The position numbers and the translations under genes were made by a program. Positions 11,646 through 19,615 of a stretch of DNA of 35,133 nucleotides are shown here, piece by piece. The DNA lies in IMG/VR virus record IMGVR_UViG_3300046777_000246, positions 1 through 35,133 of that record. One strand, 5' to 3'. Position 1 is the first letter of the stretch; every line of letters starts with the position of its first letter. This DNA is from a virus. A model generated the notes under the pieces. It searched no databases, was not told the DNA's origin, and worked only from the letters and a program-made list of their open reading frames with translations.

Positions 11646-12244
11646 CTACCCTTTACAAGTTTAGTTGCTGCAATTAACAACATATCGTGTGCGTGTGCTG
11701 TGTCAGGTTTTTCTTTCCAACCAACCGTGATTTGACCGATAAACTGGTTGATTTCAGGCGGCACAGATATACGACAAGTGTAAGTCACGCCTTGATTTAG
11801 ATACCAAAGACCAATCTCAGACTGTGCTCGTGTGTATTCGCCGCATGGGATTTCACTAGAAATTAGCCTTACAACGTCGTTATTATTGGCTTGGTTTGTT
11901 GTAAACAATCCAACATCTACGCCTTCAAAGCGCTTCTCACGAGTACCGTCTTTTGAGTACGCTCGTAGAATGACACGCTTGTTTAGTATTGGATTGACAG
12001 AGAATATGACTACAAAATCTGCTCGTGTTTCTTTAAAAAGCAGCACAGCAGCGTCATCAAACTGGTTTTCGTTAAGTTTTGGCAATTCCTGCGACTTCAT
12101 GTAGACGCTTAGGAATAAACCTTGGTTTTGATAGGCAAAATAACCAAAAAAACCCATCAAACCAAGCAAAATGACTACTAAAAGCTTAAACGGGCTGTCT
12201 ATATACCCCAAAACAGACATTACACCGTCTTTTACCTCTTTCAC
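11642..12244 (-). CDS. Membrane-anchored lysis-cassette protein (200 aa)
   Basis: One N-terminal membrane helix (KLLVVILLGLMGFFGYFAYQ, about residues 20-40) is followed by a soluble domain of about 155 residues with Cys135 and Cys157, probably periplasmic. No characterised domain is recognised. Its place between a TM/coiled-coil protein and the holin suggests a lysis-control or spanin-like role. However, it lacks the long coiled coil of an i-spanin and no embedded lipoprotein was found. Overlaps of 4 bp occur at both ends. Confidence 0.75.
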   Translation of the reverse strand: MKEVKDGVMSVLGYIDSPFKLLVVILLGLMGFFGYFAYQNQGLFLSVYMKSQELPKLNENQFDDAAVLLFKETRADFVVIFSVNPILNKRVILRAYSKDGTREKRFEGVDVGLFTTNQANNNDVVRLISSEIPCGEYTRAQSEIGLWYLNQGVTYTCRISVPPEINQFIGQITVGWKEKPDTAHAHDMLLIAATKLVKGR

Positions 12245-12462
12245 TTGTCTGCCTTTGAGTCAAGCTTTTCAAATATCTGCTTAAGAATTGACTTTATCTC
12301 TGCAATGTCAGCACGATAATCGTCTTTTTGAACGTAGGTATGTGGCATTTCATTGACTTTGTCTTCGAGCTTTTGAATCTGCCTAGTCATATTGTTAAAA
12401 ACGTACACAGCTAAGAAAGCTGCAACGCTAACTATGATGTTGAAGATTTGCTGATTATCCAC
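12241..12462 (-). CDS. TM plus coiled-coil protein of the lysis cassette (73 aa, GTG start)
   Basis: GTG 12462 gives VDNQQIFNIIVSVAAFLAVY, a membrane helix, then RQIQKLEDKVNEMPHTYVQK and DYRADIAEIKSILKQIFEKL, a coiled coil. This is the layout of small phage haemolysin-XhlA-like or accessory holin proteins. The frame is open to 12660 but the extra part overlaps the fibre gene in shadow. The start therefore rests on composition, with only a weak GGTAG ribosome site. Confidence 0.72.
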   Translation of the reverse strand: MDNQQIFNIIVSVAAFLAVYVFNNMTRQIQKLEDKVNEMPHTYVQKDDYRADIAEIKSILKQIFEKLDSKADK

Positions 12463-12563
12463 GCTGCTACTACCCACGGAATCAAAGTTGTCATCACAAT
12501 CAATACTACCGGAAGCAAGACAATTGCCCCGAATAGTATTGATGCTTCTTTTAGATACTTCAA
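12432..12563 (-). CDS. Tiny hydrophobic protein with TTG start (43 aa), tentative
   Basis: TTG 12563 overlaps the stop of the last glycine-rich fibre gene (TTGA). It reads LKYLKEASILFGAIVLLPVV, then LIVMTTLIPWVVAAWIISKS. Two hydrophobic stretches and a charged N-terminus look like a small holin or antiholin. It fills the 97-bp gap between the fibre gene and the next lysis gene and overlaps the latter by 31 bp. No clear Shine-Dalgarno; it would rely on reinitiation. Confidence 0.5.
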   Translation of the reverse strand: MKYLKEASILFGAIVLLPVVLIVMTTLIPWVVAAWIISKSSTS

Positions 12564-13495
12564 GCGTTGTACGTAGAACTCGAAGTGAAGGTGTGGATTG
12601 TATAGCCACCAGACGATGTAACAGTACCGCCTGTGCCACGCTGTGAGCCAAGGTAAGCAATAATTACTACGCCTGAACCGCCGGTTGCGCCAGATACATT
12701 ACTACCGCCGCCGCCACCGCCGCCTGTATTTGCTGTTCCTGCCGTGCCATTATTTACTCCACCAGCACCGCCACCGCCAGTACCACCTGCTCCTTGTCCT
12801 GTTTCTGATGCACCGCCACCGCCACCAGCATAAAAAACAACAGACCCGCTAATCGAACTAGATAATCCTGCACCACCAGCACCACCAGTAACAGTAGTAT
12901 TAGGGCTACCTGCTGCGCCTGCACCTCCTCCACCTCCTCCAGCGCCAAAACCAGAAGCTGCCGCATGATCGCCGCCTACATTACCTTGCCCTGATGTTGC
13001 AGAGCCTCCCGGGTACACATTTGCGCTGCCGCCTGATGCGTAAGCAGATCCGCCACCAGAACCGCCTGAACCACCTAAATAGTTAACAGTATTTGCTGAT
13101 CCTCCCCTACCACCGCCAATAGCACTTATTGAATTAAATGAAGAATTAGTTCCATTTGATGCTGTAGCAAGATTTACTGATCCAGCACCACCTGCGCCGA
13201 CTGTAATTGTGTATGCAGTTCCTGAACTTAAAATGCTAGTCCCAGTTAAATATCCACCTGCGCCACCACCACCATAGATTGCACCACCGCCACCGCCAGC
13301 TACAACAAGGTAATTAACCGAATACCCAGCAGGTTGTGAGAATTGCAGCCAAGAAGAAGTTGTAGCGTCATACCACTCTGGGTTTCCAGTTGTGGAGTTT
13401 TGACGAATCATGCCACTTGCAGGAGTAGCAGGACGCTGCGCCGTAGTCCCCACGGGGAGCTTTAAATAGTCTGTACCCTGTACGTCAAGAGCCAT
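12560..13495 (-). CDS. Glycine-rich tail fibre/adhesin, paralogue C
   Basis: A 311-aa protein. The N-terminal collar VPVGTTAQRPATPASGMIRQ-type segment (LPVGTTAQRPATPASG, then NSTTGNPEWYDATTSSW) is followed by VNYLVVAGGGGGAIYGGGGA and about 200 residues of Gly/Ala/Ser-rich repeats. It ends with GTGGTVTSSGGYTIHTFTSS. The Gly-rich domain resembles the phage Gly_rich_2 type, probably packed polyglycine-II helices that present receptor-binding loops. The start has AAGGA 8 nt upstream; the upstream stop and this site form the string TAATTAAGGA. One of three paralogues. Confidence 0.85.
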   Translation of the reverse strand: MALDVQGTDYLKLPVGTTAQRPATPASGMIRQNSTTGNPEWYDATTSSWLQFSQPAGYSVNYLVVAGGGGGAIYGGGGAGGYLTGTSILSSGTAYTITVGAGGAGSVNLATASNGTNSSFNSISAIGGGRGGSANTVNYLGGSGGSGGGSAYASGGSANVYPGGSATSGQGNVGGDHAAASGFGAGGGGGGAGAAGSPNTTVTGGAGGAGLSSSISGSVVFYAGGGGGASETGQGAGGTGGGGAGGVNNGTAGTANTGGGGGGGSNVSGATGGSGVVIIAYLGSQRGTGGTVTSSGGYTIHTFTSSSTYNA

Positions 13496-13508
13496 GATTT
13501 ATCCTTAA

Positions 13509-13862
13509 TTAAGCTGCAACCAATTCTTTCCACGATGTCGTGGCTTCGTCCCACTCATAACGCTTGCCGTCTGTAGGCATCGCTACTGGAGCTTCCCATA
13601 ACGCTGTGTGTGGGCTTAGTACCCATGATGCGTATGGTTGTGGTGGGTAAAAAACGTCTGCTACGGAGTCGTAGTGGTAGCCAATGCCAGCAAAGTTGCC
13701 ACGAAGCGGTGTGCCGCCTTTTGTGTGCTGATTGCCGTGTGTGTTGTAGCTAGTTTGTACCCATTGACCGGGTGAGCTGTCTACGAATGTATCAAAGAAC
13801 TCAGGTTCTGCAACGATAACCTGTGTAACTTTTCCGTCTACTACTTTGGCAAAATGACCCAT
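13509..13862 (-). CDS. Virion-associated hypothetical protein between fibre paralogues (117 aa)
   Basis: MGHFAKVVDGKVTQVIVAEP, then EFFDTFVDSSPGQWVQTSYN, GTPLRGNFAGIGYHYDSVAD and a Trp-rich C-terminus ending YEWDEATTSWKEL. Proteins with the pattern ...NxVxxVIVAExxF...PGxWxQTSYNTxGGxH...LRxNFAxIGYxYD occur next to fibres in marine and freshwater phages. They are probably small tail or neck decorations; function unproven. AAGGAGA precedes the ATG. It separates paralogues B and C, implying insertion or duplication around it. Confidence 0.82.
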   Translation of the reverse strand: MGHFAKVVDGKVTQVIVAEPEFFDTFVDSSPGQWVQTSYNTHGNQHTKGGTPLRGNFAGIGYHYDSVADVFYPPQPYASWVLSPHTALWEAPVAMPTDGKRYEWDEATTSWKELVAA

Positions 13863-13876
13863 GTTGGTCTCCTTAA

Positions 13877-14830
13877 TTAAGCCGTGAATGTACCGCTAGA
13901 TGTAAATGTGTGGATTGTGTTGCCACCGCTTGATGTAACTGTGCCGCCTGTGCCTCGTTGTGCACCAGCGTAGCTGATAATAACAATGCCTGAGCCGCCT
14001 GCGCCGCCTGCGTAATTTCCTACAGAAGAACCGCATCCACCGCCGCCGCCACCTGTATTTACAGTTCCAGCCGTACCATTTGCAACAGCGCCACCAGCAC
14101 CGCCACCACCAGCACCACCAGCACCACCAGCCGTAGCATATCCACCGCCACCGCCACCGCCTGCATAAGTTACAGCAGAACCAGAAATAGAATTTGAAGC
14201 ACCTGCACCGCCAATACCGCCACTTGTACTAGAGCCATTACCACCAATAGCACTAGCACCGCCACCACCGCCGCTGCCATAAGCACCCGCTGCGGTGCTA
14301 CCAACTCCCCCCGCATAACCTTGTCCAGATGTTCCTGACCCAGCAGTACCGCCAAATGACGAACCACCACCTGATGCACCAGAAACACCATTTGTTGCTG
14401 TTGTATTGCTTGGCGCTAATACGCTGCCACCACCAAGTGCCGTAGCAATTCCGTTAATGATTGAACTATTGCCGCTATTTCCCGCTGCTCTACCAGCACC
14501 AGCAGAAGCACCTCCTGCGCCCACAGTAATTGTATAAGCCGTGCCTGAAGTAAATGCAGTTGTTCCAGTTAATAAACCGCCTGCGCCGCCGCCACCTGTA
14601 GGATAATCTCCACCATTAGTAGAGCCGCCAGAACCGCCGCCACCCACAACAAGGTAACTAGCCGAGTACAGCAACGAAGTAATTGGTTGCCATTGCGAAC
14701 CAGTCCAGCTTTCCAATTGACCAAGCGTACTATTCCACCCAATCTGCCCGTTTACAGGCGTTGATGGTCTACCTGCCGTTGTCCATGATGGTGGGCCAAA
14801 TCCTGTTGAGCCGCCGACGTATGCTGTCAT
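13877..14830 (-). CDS. Glycine-rich tail fibre/adhesin, paralogue B
   Basis: A 317-aa protein. The short N-terminus TAYVGGSTGFGPPSWTTAGR leads to the collar RPSTPVNGQIGWNSTLGQLE plus WTGSQW, then SASYLVVGGGGSGGSTNGGD and a long Gly/Ala/Ser-rich domain with repeated TYAGGGGGGG-type blocks. The end GTGGTVTSSGGNTIHTFTSS, then GTFTA, is nearly identical to that of paralogue C. Its N-terminus differs from paralogue A, suggesting separate attachment or a captured fusion. AAGGAAAG precedes the ATG. Confidence 0.85.
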   Translation of the reverse strand: MTAYVGGSTGFGPPSWTTAGRPSTPVNGQIGWNSTLGQLESWTGSQWQPITSLLYSASYLVVGGGGSGGSTNGGDYPTGGGGAGGLLTGTTAFTSGTAYTITVGAGGASAGAGRAAGNSGNSSIINGIATALGGGSVLAPSNTTATNGVSGASGGGSSFGGTAGSGTSGQGYAGGVGSTAAGAYGSGGGGGASAIGGNGSSTSGGIGGAGASNSISGSAVTYAGGGGGGGYATAGGAGGAGGGGAGGAVANGTAGTVNTGGGGGGCGSSVGNYAGGAGGSGIVIISYAGAQRGTGGTVTSSGGNTIHTFTSSGTFTA

Positions 14831-14839
14831 GTTCTTTCC

Positions 14840-15823
14840 TTATGCCGTAAATGTGCCTGACGAAGTGAAGGAATGCACCGTGTATGTGATTCCGCCAGAA
14901 GTAAAGCTAGTAACTGTGCCGCCTGTGCCTCGTTGAGTGCCGGGGTACGAAACAATCACAATACCTGAGCCACCTGCTGCGCCTGAGCCGCCGCCACCGC
15001 CTGTATTTGCAGTCCCCGCTACGCCTGATGCGCCGCCACCTCCCGCACCGCCAGCGCCACCACCAATAACGCTACCGCCTGCGCCACCGCCTGCGTAATA
15101 TGTTGCCGTACCTGTAATTGAGCTTTGTAAACCTACGCCACCTGCACCGCCAGCCGAACTTCCATTTGCAGGCGATCCACCAACGCCACCAGCACCACCA
15201 CCACCTGCGGAAGGATAGTTAGGGCCTGCTGCGCCTTGACCTTGACCACCGTTATTACCTTGCCCAGCTGTTCCTGTGCCGCCATATAAGTTACCGCCGC
15301 CACCGCCTGAACCACCATTGCTTGCGTAAGCAGCAGTTCCAATAGCGCCAGCGCCACCACCAATAGAAGTTGAAAATGTACTAAAAGAAGAATCTGATCC
15401 GTTAGTTGCGCCACTTGATCCACCTGCGCCAACGGTGATTGTGTAAGCTGTTCCAGCGCTTAATGTGGCATAAGAAGTAAGCATACCCCCTGCGCCACCA
15501 GCACCGCCTGCACCACCACCACCACCTGCGACAGTAAGATAATTTACGGTGTATGCAGGGCCAGCGACCGCACCCCATGAAGTACCGTTATAAATTTCAG
15601 TATAACCAAGCGTTGTGTTATACCTCATTTGACCAGTAACAGGGCTTGCAGGACGCTGTGCTGTTGTTCCAACAGGAATTGTTGCCCCACCTGTTGTTGC
15701 ATCCGCTGTAATTGCTACGCCATTAGCAGCAGGAATTGTCATTATGAAATTGGAAGCAGTATTGGCTGCATCAAGTGTTACCGATCCACCTGAAGCTGCT
15801 CCAAGTTTTATTGATCCAGCCAT
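14840..15823 (-). CDS. Glycine-rich tail fibre/adhesin, paralogue A
   Basis: ATG 15823 (GGAG 6 nt upstream) gives a protein of about 327 aa. MAGSIKLGAASGGSVTLDAA, then NTASNFIMTIPAANG, is a phage fibre N-terminal module also seen in the adjacent 82-aa protein. VPVGTTAQRPASPVTG-type collar, YNTTLGYTEIYNGTSW, VNYLTVAGGGGGAGGAGGAG and about 190 Gly-rich residues follow. The C-terminal tag is GTGGTVTSFTSGGITYTVHS. Probably a trimeric or polyglycine-II adhesin at the tail tip. Confidence 0.85.
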   Translation of the reverse strand: MAGSIKLGAASGGSVTLDAANTASNFIMTIPAANGVAITADATTGGATIPVGTTAQRPASPVTGQMRYNTTLGYTEIYNGTSWGAVAGPAYTVNYLTVAGGGGGAGGAGGAGGMLTSYATLSAGTAYTITVGAGGSSGATNGSDSSFSTFSTSIGGGAGAIGTAAYASNGGSGGGGGNLYGGTGTAGQGNNGGQGQGAAGPNYPSAGGGGAGGVGGSPANGSSAGGAGGVGLQSSITGTATYYAGGGAGGSVIGGGAGGAGGGGASGVAGTANTGGGGGSGAAGGSGIVIVSYPGTQRGTGGTVTSFTSGGITYTVHSFTSSGTFTA

Positions 15824-15825
15824 AT

Positions 15826-16074
15826 TTAGCTCCAAATGCTTCCGTTATATGTTTCAAACAATCCAGTTGTAGTATTAAATCTAACCATACCTGTAACTGG
15901 TGCAGCAGGGCGTTGTGTGGTTGTGCCTGTAGGCAAAAATATCCCGCCTGTTGTTGAATCTGCGTATGTCAACTGTCCTGTTGTTGCAGGGATCACTACC
16001 GTGACATTGGACGCTGTGTCAACAGGGTTGACTTCAACCGTTCCGAGCGCAGGTGCTTTTAGTCGTAAGCCCAT
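15826..16074 (-). CDS. Truncated fibre module protein (82 aa)
   Basis: MGLRLKAPALGTVEVNPVDT, then ASNVTVVIPATTGQLTYADS and LPTGTTTQRPAAPVTGMVRF, and the end FNTTTGLFETYNGSIWS. This matches, segment by segment, the N-terminal about 90 residues of paralogue A, but it stops exactly where the glycine-rich domain begins. It looks like a fibre base without adhesin: a deletion product, an adaptor that caps the base, or one subunit of a hetero-oligomer. The ATG is one base after the upstream stop. The frame is open to 16158, but that part overlaps the 230-aa gene. Confidence 0.75.
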   Translation of the reverse strand: MGLRLKAPALGTVEVNPVDTASNVTVVIPATTGQLTYADSTTGGIFLPTGTTTQRPAAPVTGMVRFNTTTGLFETYNGSIWS

Positions 16075-16075
16075 T

Positions 16076-16768
16076 TTAGATAATCGCCCAAACAGAACCA
16101 GCAGGAATGGTGACAGTAGCGCCTGCGTCAATCGTGATAGGCCCTGTAGACATGGCATTTGACAGCGCAGGAATTGAGTAGCTTGTTGTCACCGTTTGAC
16201 CGTTTTCAATAAATATTTTGTCACCGCCAGCACCAGTCGCACCACCGCCAAAACCGACTGAAATTAGCTGGAAATCAACACCGTCATATATTACAACGAC
16301 CACATTGCCTGCGGTTAAATCTCCTGCTTGTACAGGATCAACCGCATTGCGTAACAAGTTTTTTGCGCCTAAACCGTCAATATTTAGCGTAACAGCACCA
16401 GTATTGGTGTTTGCAACGATAAAACTGTACATTGCGCCTGTTGAATACGACGCTAACGGTGGAACAAGAGAACCGAGCAATGTGTCAGTTCCCGTGACTG
16501 TCATGTAATTTAGCGTATTACCTTGAAGTTGCTCTAGCCGTACTGCATCAGTTGCTGCAACAGCCGCACCCAAGCCAGTAATCCTAAATCCACCCATCGG
16601 AATGTTTGCCGTAGGTGTGGTTTGACCGTCTTTTGTGATTACGTTAGTAAGACCATTGGCTAAGTCATTGGTCAGCGCATTAAACGCTGTCGAACTGATG
16701 ACAGTACCAGCAACAACAGGCTGTCCTGCTGTGTTGATTAGGAATACTCCGTTGCCGTTGTAAGACAT
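16076..16768 (-). CDS. Tail fibre / short-tail protein (230 aa)
   Basis: MSYNGNGVFLINTAGQPVVA, then GTVISSTAFNALTNDLANGL, IPMGGFRITGLGAAVAATDA and a beta-rich domain SFIVANTNTGAVTLNIDGLG. The N-terminal half (stalk start, then PMGGFRITGLG, then A-D-A-x-R-LEQLQ) is typical of podovirus/myovirus fibre bases. The C-terminal GPITIDAGATVTIPAGSVWA closely matches the end of the 601-aa fibre at 29354, so the two share a terminal beta tag. It follows the 945-aa internal protein by 9 bp and precedes the adhesin cluster. Confidence 0.85.
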   Translation of the reverse strand: MSYNGNGVFLINTAGQPVVAGTVISSTAFNALTNDLANGLTNVITKDGQTTPTANIPMGGFRITGLGAAVAATDAVRLEQLQGNTLNYMTVTGTDTLLGSLVPPLASYSTGAMYSFIVANTNTGAVTLNIDGLGAKNLLRNAVDPVQAGDLTAGNVVVVIYDGVDFQLISVGFGGGATGAGGDKIFIENGQTVTTSYSIPALSNAMSTGPITIDAGATVTIPAGSVWAII

Positions 16769-16777
16769 TTTTGCCTC

Positions 16778-19615
16778 TTACTCAGTTAATTGATTAAGTC
16801 GTTGCCCTAATTGTTGCATTAACTGTGGGTTTTGCAACAGACTTCCATACAATGCGCCAGACGTAACTCGCTCGCCAAGCCCCATGCCCGGCACTCGATT
16901 TGCAAGCGCATTTGCGACGTTTAATGCTTCTTTTTGGTCTGCTTTGTTGACCGCAGCGCCAAACACTTTCTTTGCACCCGCTTTTACAAGAGGTACGCCA
17001 ACCGTTGCGCCGACAGCCGTACCAACAAACGGTAAACCGCCCATAGCACCTAGCGCATCAATTCCAGCGCCCAACACTAACGCACCGCTATTGCTATTGT
17101 TGACAGCAGAGCCTTTTGGTTGTGTTGTCATGTAATTTGCAACACGCCCTAAACGCTTCAATTCTGCAACTTCATCAGGGCTAAAGAACAAGGCAAGTTT
17201 TCTGTCACCAATGTTTTCCAACGCAGAATTAAAGCTTTTTGCGCCAAATGTGCCAATCTCGTCTGATTGACCACCAAGCGCTTTAGACTTCAAATGCGTC
17301 AAAATAGCATTTTTAGTTGCTGTTGGGTCACCAGCTTTTGCAACAGCCGCTGCATCATCAAGTGATCCTGACAAAATAAATTTTTGAATAAATTTATCAG
17401 GTTGCATCCCGTTTACAGTTGCTTCAATTGGCGCAGCAGACTCTTGCCATGCCATCCTTGCACGATGACTTGCTCTTGCAGCGTTTAAAGCGTCAAGCAA
17501 TTCTTTGGGTTGAGCGTCTTTGCCAGTCAAAAATGCTGCGCCAGCGTCCGTAACGACTTGATTGCCGCCAAATTGCGTTTTAATTGGTTGTACTTCAGTT
17601 TTATCTATTGCGTCACGAACAATTTTTAATGCAGCCTTGACGTTGCCATCAGTTGTTGAACGTGATGCCGTGGCAATTGTGGTCATCAAATTGTCTAACG
17701 CTTTTACGTCAAACGGTACTGGGTATTTAACGCCTTCAATTGTTGTTTCGCCTTTGGCAATCGTGTTTAACATTCCACGGATGTTTTCAGGCAAAAATGC
17801 GTTTTTGTTTTCAGCAGACAATGCAGCATCAATGTTTTGCATTAACTTAGAACGGTCTAACGGCACGTTACCGCCCGGCAAATTCTTTGCAACATCGTAC
17901 AAATTGCTTGTGGAAGCTTGCCTTGCCAAGTCTTCAGCAGCAATTTTTGAGATATTTGCTTGTCCTGCTGTAAACAAATCAGTTTTGCCTGCGCCTGCAC
18001 GATTAAGCGCTTCAATTAACGCTTGATTGTTAGCGTTTTGAATGTTTCCAAGCGCTTGCAAATCAGGATTTGTAGTGTTCATCCCTGCTTTTGCAAGATT
18101 TTGCTCAATCGTGACTTGGCGAGGATCAAGCGTAATCATGCCTTTTGTCGGTGTCGCACCTTGAATCATGCGAATATCGACTAACCGACGCATTGCGTCT
18201 TCGTCAAACGTGCCGCCTGTACGCAAAGCGTTAGCAACGTCATTACGCAACGCTGTTTTAACTTGATCTGGCACTTTTGAAAAATCAAAGCCTGAACGAC
18301 CTAGCGTTGTTGTTAATAACTCATCAATTTGTTCAGGTTTTGGTGTAAATAACTTTGGGGCAATTGTTTTTGCCGCTGTTGTTGCGCTTGACTGTATCGC
18401 TCCAGCCGCAGTTGGTGCAGCAACGCCGCCCACAATACTTGATAACAATTCAAGTTCAGGTGGTGCGCCGTATTCACGAGCAACGCTACCGCCAGCGCCT
18501 GCGCCAGCCGCAGAAATGCCTTGCATTGCAGGGTTTGCAGCTAATTGTCGCAAAATAGCTTGTGTGCTTCCTGTAGCCATAGGTGCAAGCGCACCAGCAG
18601 CACCCATCATAGGAATTGAGCTTGCAATAGTTTTTGCAACGTCAAAACCAAAGCGCTCTGCCTGCCCTGAATCGTCCATTACTGACTTTTCAATAGGTTT
18701 TGGCAATCCTAATGCGTTTGCTAATTTTTGAGCTAGTGTCTCAGCAGATGCTACAGACGGGCCACCAAGCTTTTGACTAATAGCTTGAGTTGCCATGCGT
18801 AACGGTTCTGTTGGCGCAGTCAATGCAGCACCAACGCCTTCTATACCTGCACGTCCTGTTAATCCTAGCGCACGACCGCCTGCCAAAAGATTGCGTTTTA
18901 CAGAATCGCTAAAGCTTTCAGGTTTTGGTTGTTCTACAGGCGGTTTTTGTTCTACTTGAACTGGAGTTATTGCAAACTCAGCATTTAACGCTTGAAATGG
19001 GTTAACTTGTTGCGTTTGTTGCGTCTGAACTTGAGGCGCACCAACTCTAAATTCTTCGTTTAATGCTTCAAACGGATTGCTTTTTGGGTTCGCCATAGGT
19101 GTATTCACATCAGACGTTGTTGCTTGTGCGTACATTTTATTGGGATTTAGCTTGCTCATCACAAATTCTTGTGACTGGCGAGGCTGAGGATAATTTGCAG
19201 AAGGCAAACTTGCCCAAATTGGGCCTGATTTCTTTACCGCAGATTCCCAATTACCTTGCAGCACATCGGGCAAAATGCCACGTTCTTGCAATAAATTGAT
19301 TGCCGCTAAATCTTGACTACGCTCACCAAAATCAGGCAAACCTAATTTCTTTGCTTGCTCGTCCCAAGTATTTGACAAAAACTGATAACGCCCTGCTGCC
19401 GTAGTTTTGTTAGGTCTGCCTGTCGTTTCAGTAAAGTCAAACAAAATACGAGGATGGTCAGCCAATGAATCCATTTTGCCGCCACCAAACAACGTGTTGT
19501 AACCGTGTTTAGTAGTGCCTTCTGCCGCAGAAATCATGTCCAAAAAACTACGGACATTGGGATTGTCCAGTACGGGCAATAAATTAGCGACAGCAGGATT
19601 AACTGGATTTTCCAT
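16778..19615 (-). CDS. Large internal virion protein with N-terminal GH104 muramidase domain (945 aa)
   Basis: Residues about 18-155 form a GH104 lysozyme/transglycosylase: FLDMISAAEGTTKHGYNTLF (Glu32 is the catalytic candidate), DHPRILFDFTETTGRPNK, TTAAGRYQFLSNTWDEQAKK and AAINLLQERGILPDVL. Gln/Pro-rich linkers follow (about 165-230), then long Ala/Gly-rich helical stretches to the end, with hydrophobic segments near 345-410 and 850-900. This is the architecture of an ejection protein such as T7 gp16: it enters the cell with the DNA and cuts peptidoglycan. Start and upstream stop overlap (TAATG). Confidence 0.88.
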   Translation of the reverse strand: MENPVNPAVANLLPVLDNPNVRSFLDMISAAEGTTKHGYNTLFGGGKMDSLADHPRILFDFTETTGRPNKTTAAGRYQFLSNTWDEQAKKLGLPDFGERSQDLAAINLLQERGILPDVLQGNWESAVKKSGPIWASLPSANYPQPRQSQEFVMSKLNPNKMYAQATTSDVNTPMANPKSNPFEALNEEFRVGAPQVQTQQTQQVNPFQALNAEFAITPVQVEQKPPVEQPKPESFSDSVKRNLLAGGRALGLTGRAGIEGVGAALTAPTEPLRMATQAISQKLGGPSVASAETLAQKLANALGLPKPIEKSVMDDSGQAERFGFDVAKTIASSIPMMGAAGALAPMATGSTQAILRQLAANPAMQGISAAGAGAGGSVAREYGAPPELELLSSIVGGVAAPTAAGAIQSSATTAAKTIAPKLFTPKPEQIDELLTTTLGRSGFDFSKVPDQVKTALRNDVANALRTGGTFDEDAMRRLVDIRMIQGATPTKGMITLDPRQVTIEQNLAKAGMNTTNPDLQALGNIQNANNQALIEALNRAGAGKTDLFTAGQANISKIAAEDLARQASTSNLYDVAKNLPGGNVPLDRSKLMQNIDAALSAENKNAFLPENIRGMLNTIAKGETTIEGVKYPVPFDVKALDNLMTTIATASRSTTDGNVKAALKIVRDAIDKTEVQPIKTQFGGNQVVTDAGAAFLTGKDAQPKELLDALNAARASHRARMAWQESAAPIEATVNGMQPDKFIQKFILSGSLDDAAAVAKAGDPTATKNAILTHLKSKALGGQSDEIGTFGAKSFNSALENIGDRKLALFFSPDEVAELKRLGRVANYMTTQPKGSAVNNSNSGALVLGAGIDALGAMGGLPFVGTAVGATVGVPLVKAGAKKVFGAAVNKADQKEALNVANALANRVPGMGLGERVTSGALYGSLLQNPQLMQQLGQRLNQLTE

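Noticed and set aside
12463-12660. N-terminal extension of the 73-aa lysis protein to 12660
   Set aside because: The extension lies over the fibre gene end and the 43-aa frame, has shadow-like composition and no ribosome site; GTG 12462 starts just before the membrane helix.
12660-15800. Leucine/valine-rich or CRISPR-like repeats in the G/C-rich region
   Set aside because: The periodic CCGCCACC units are codons for polyglycine on the minus strand. Spacing is irregular and there are no spacers or cas genes. The hydrophobic ORFs there are frame shadows.
12560-16074. Diversity-generating retroelement acting on the adhesins
   Set aside because: No reverse transcriptase, Avd or template repeat was seen anywhere in the genome.
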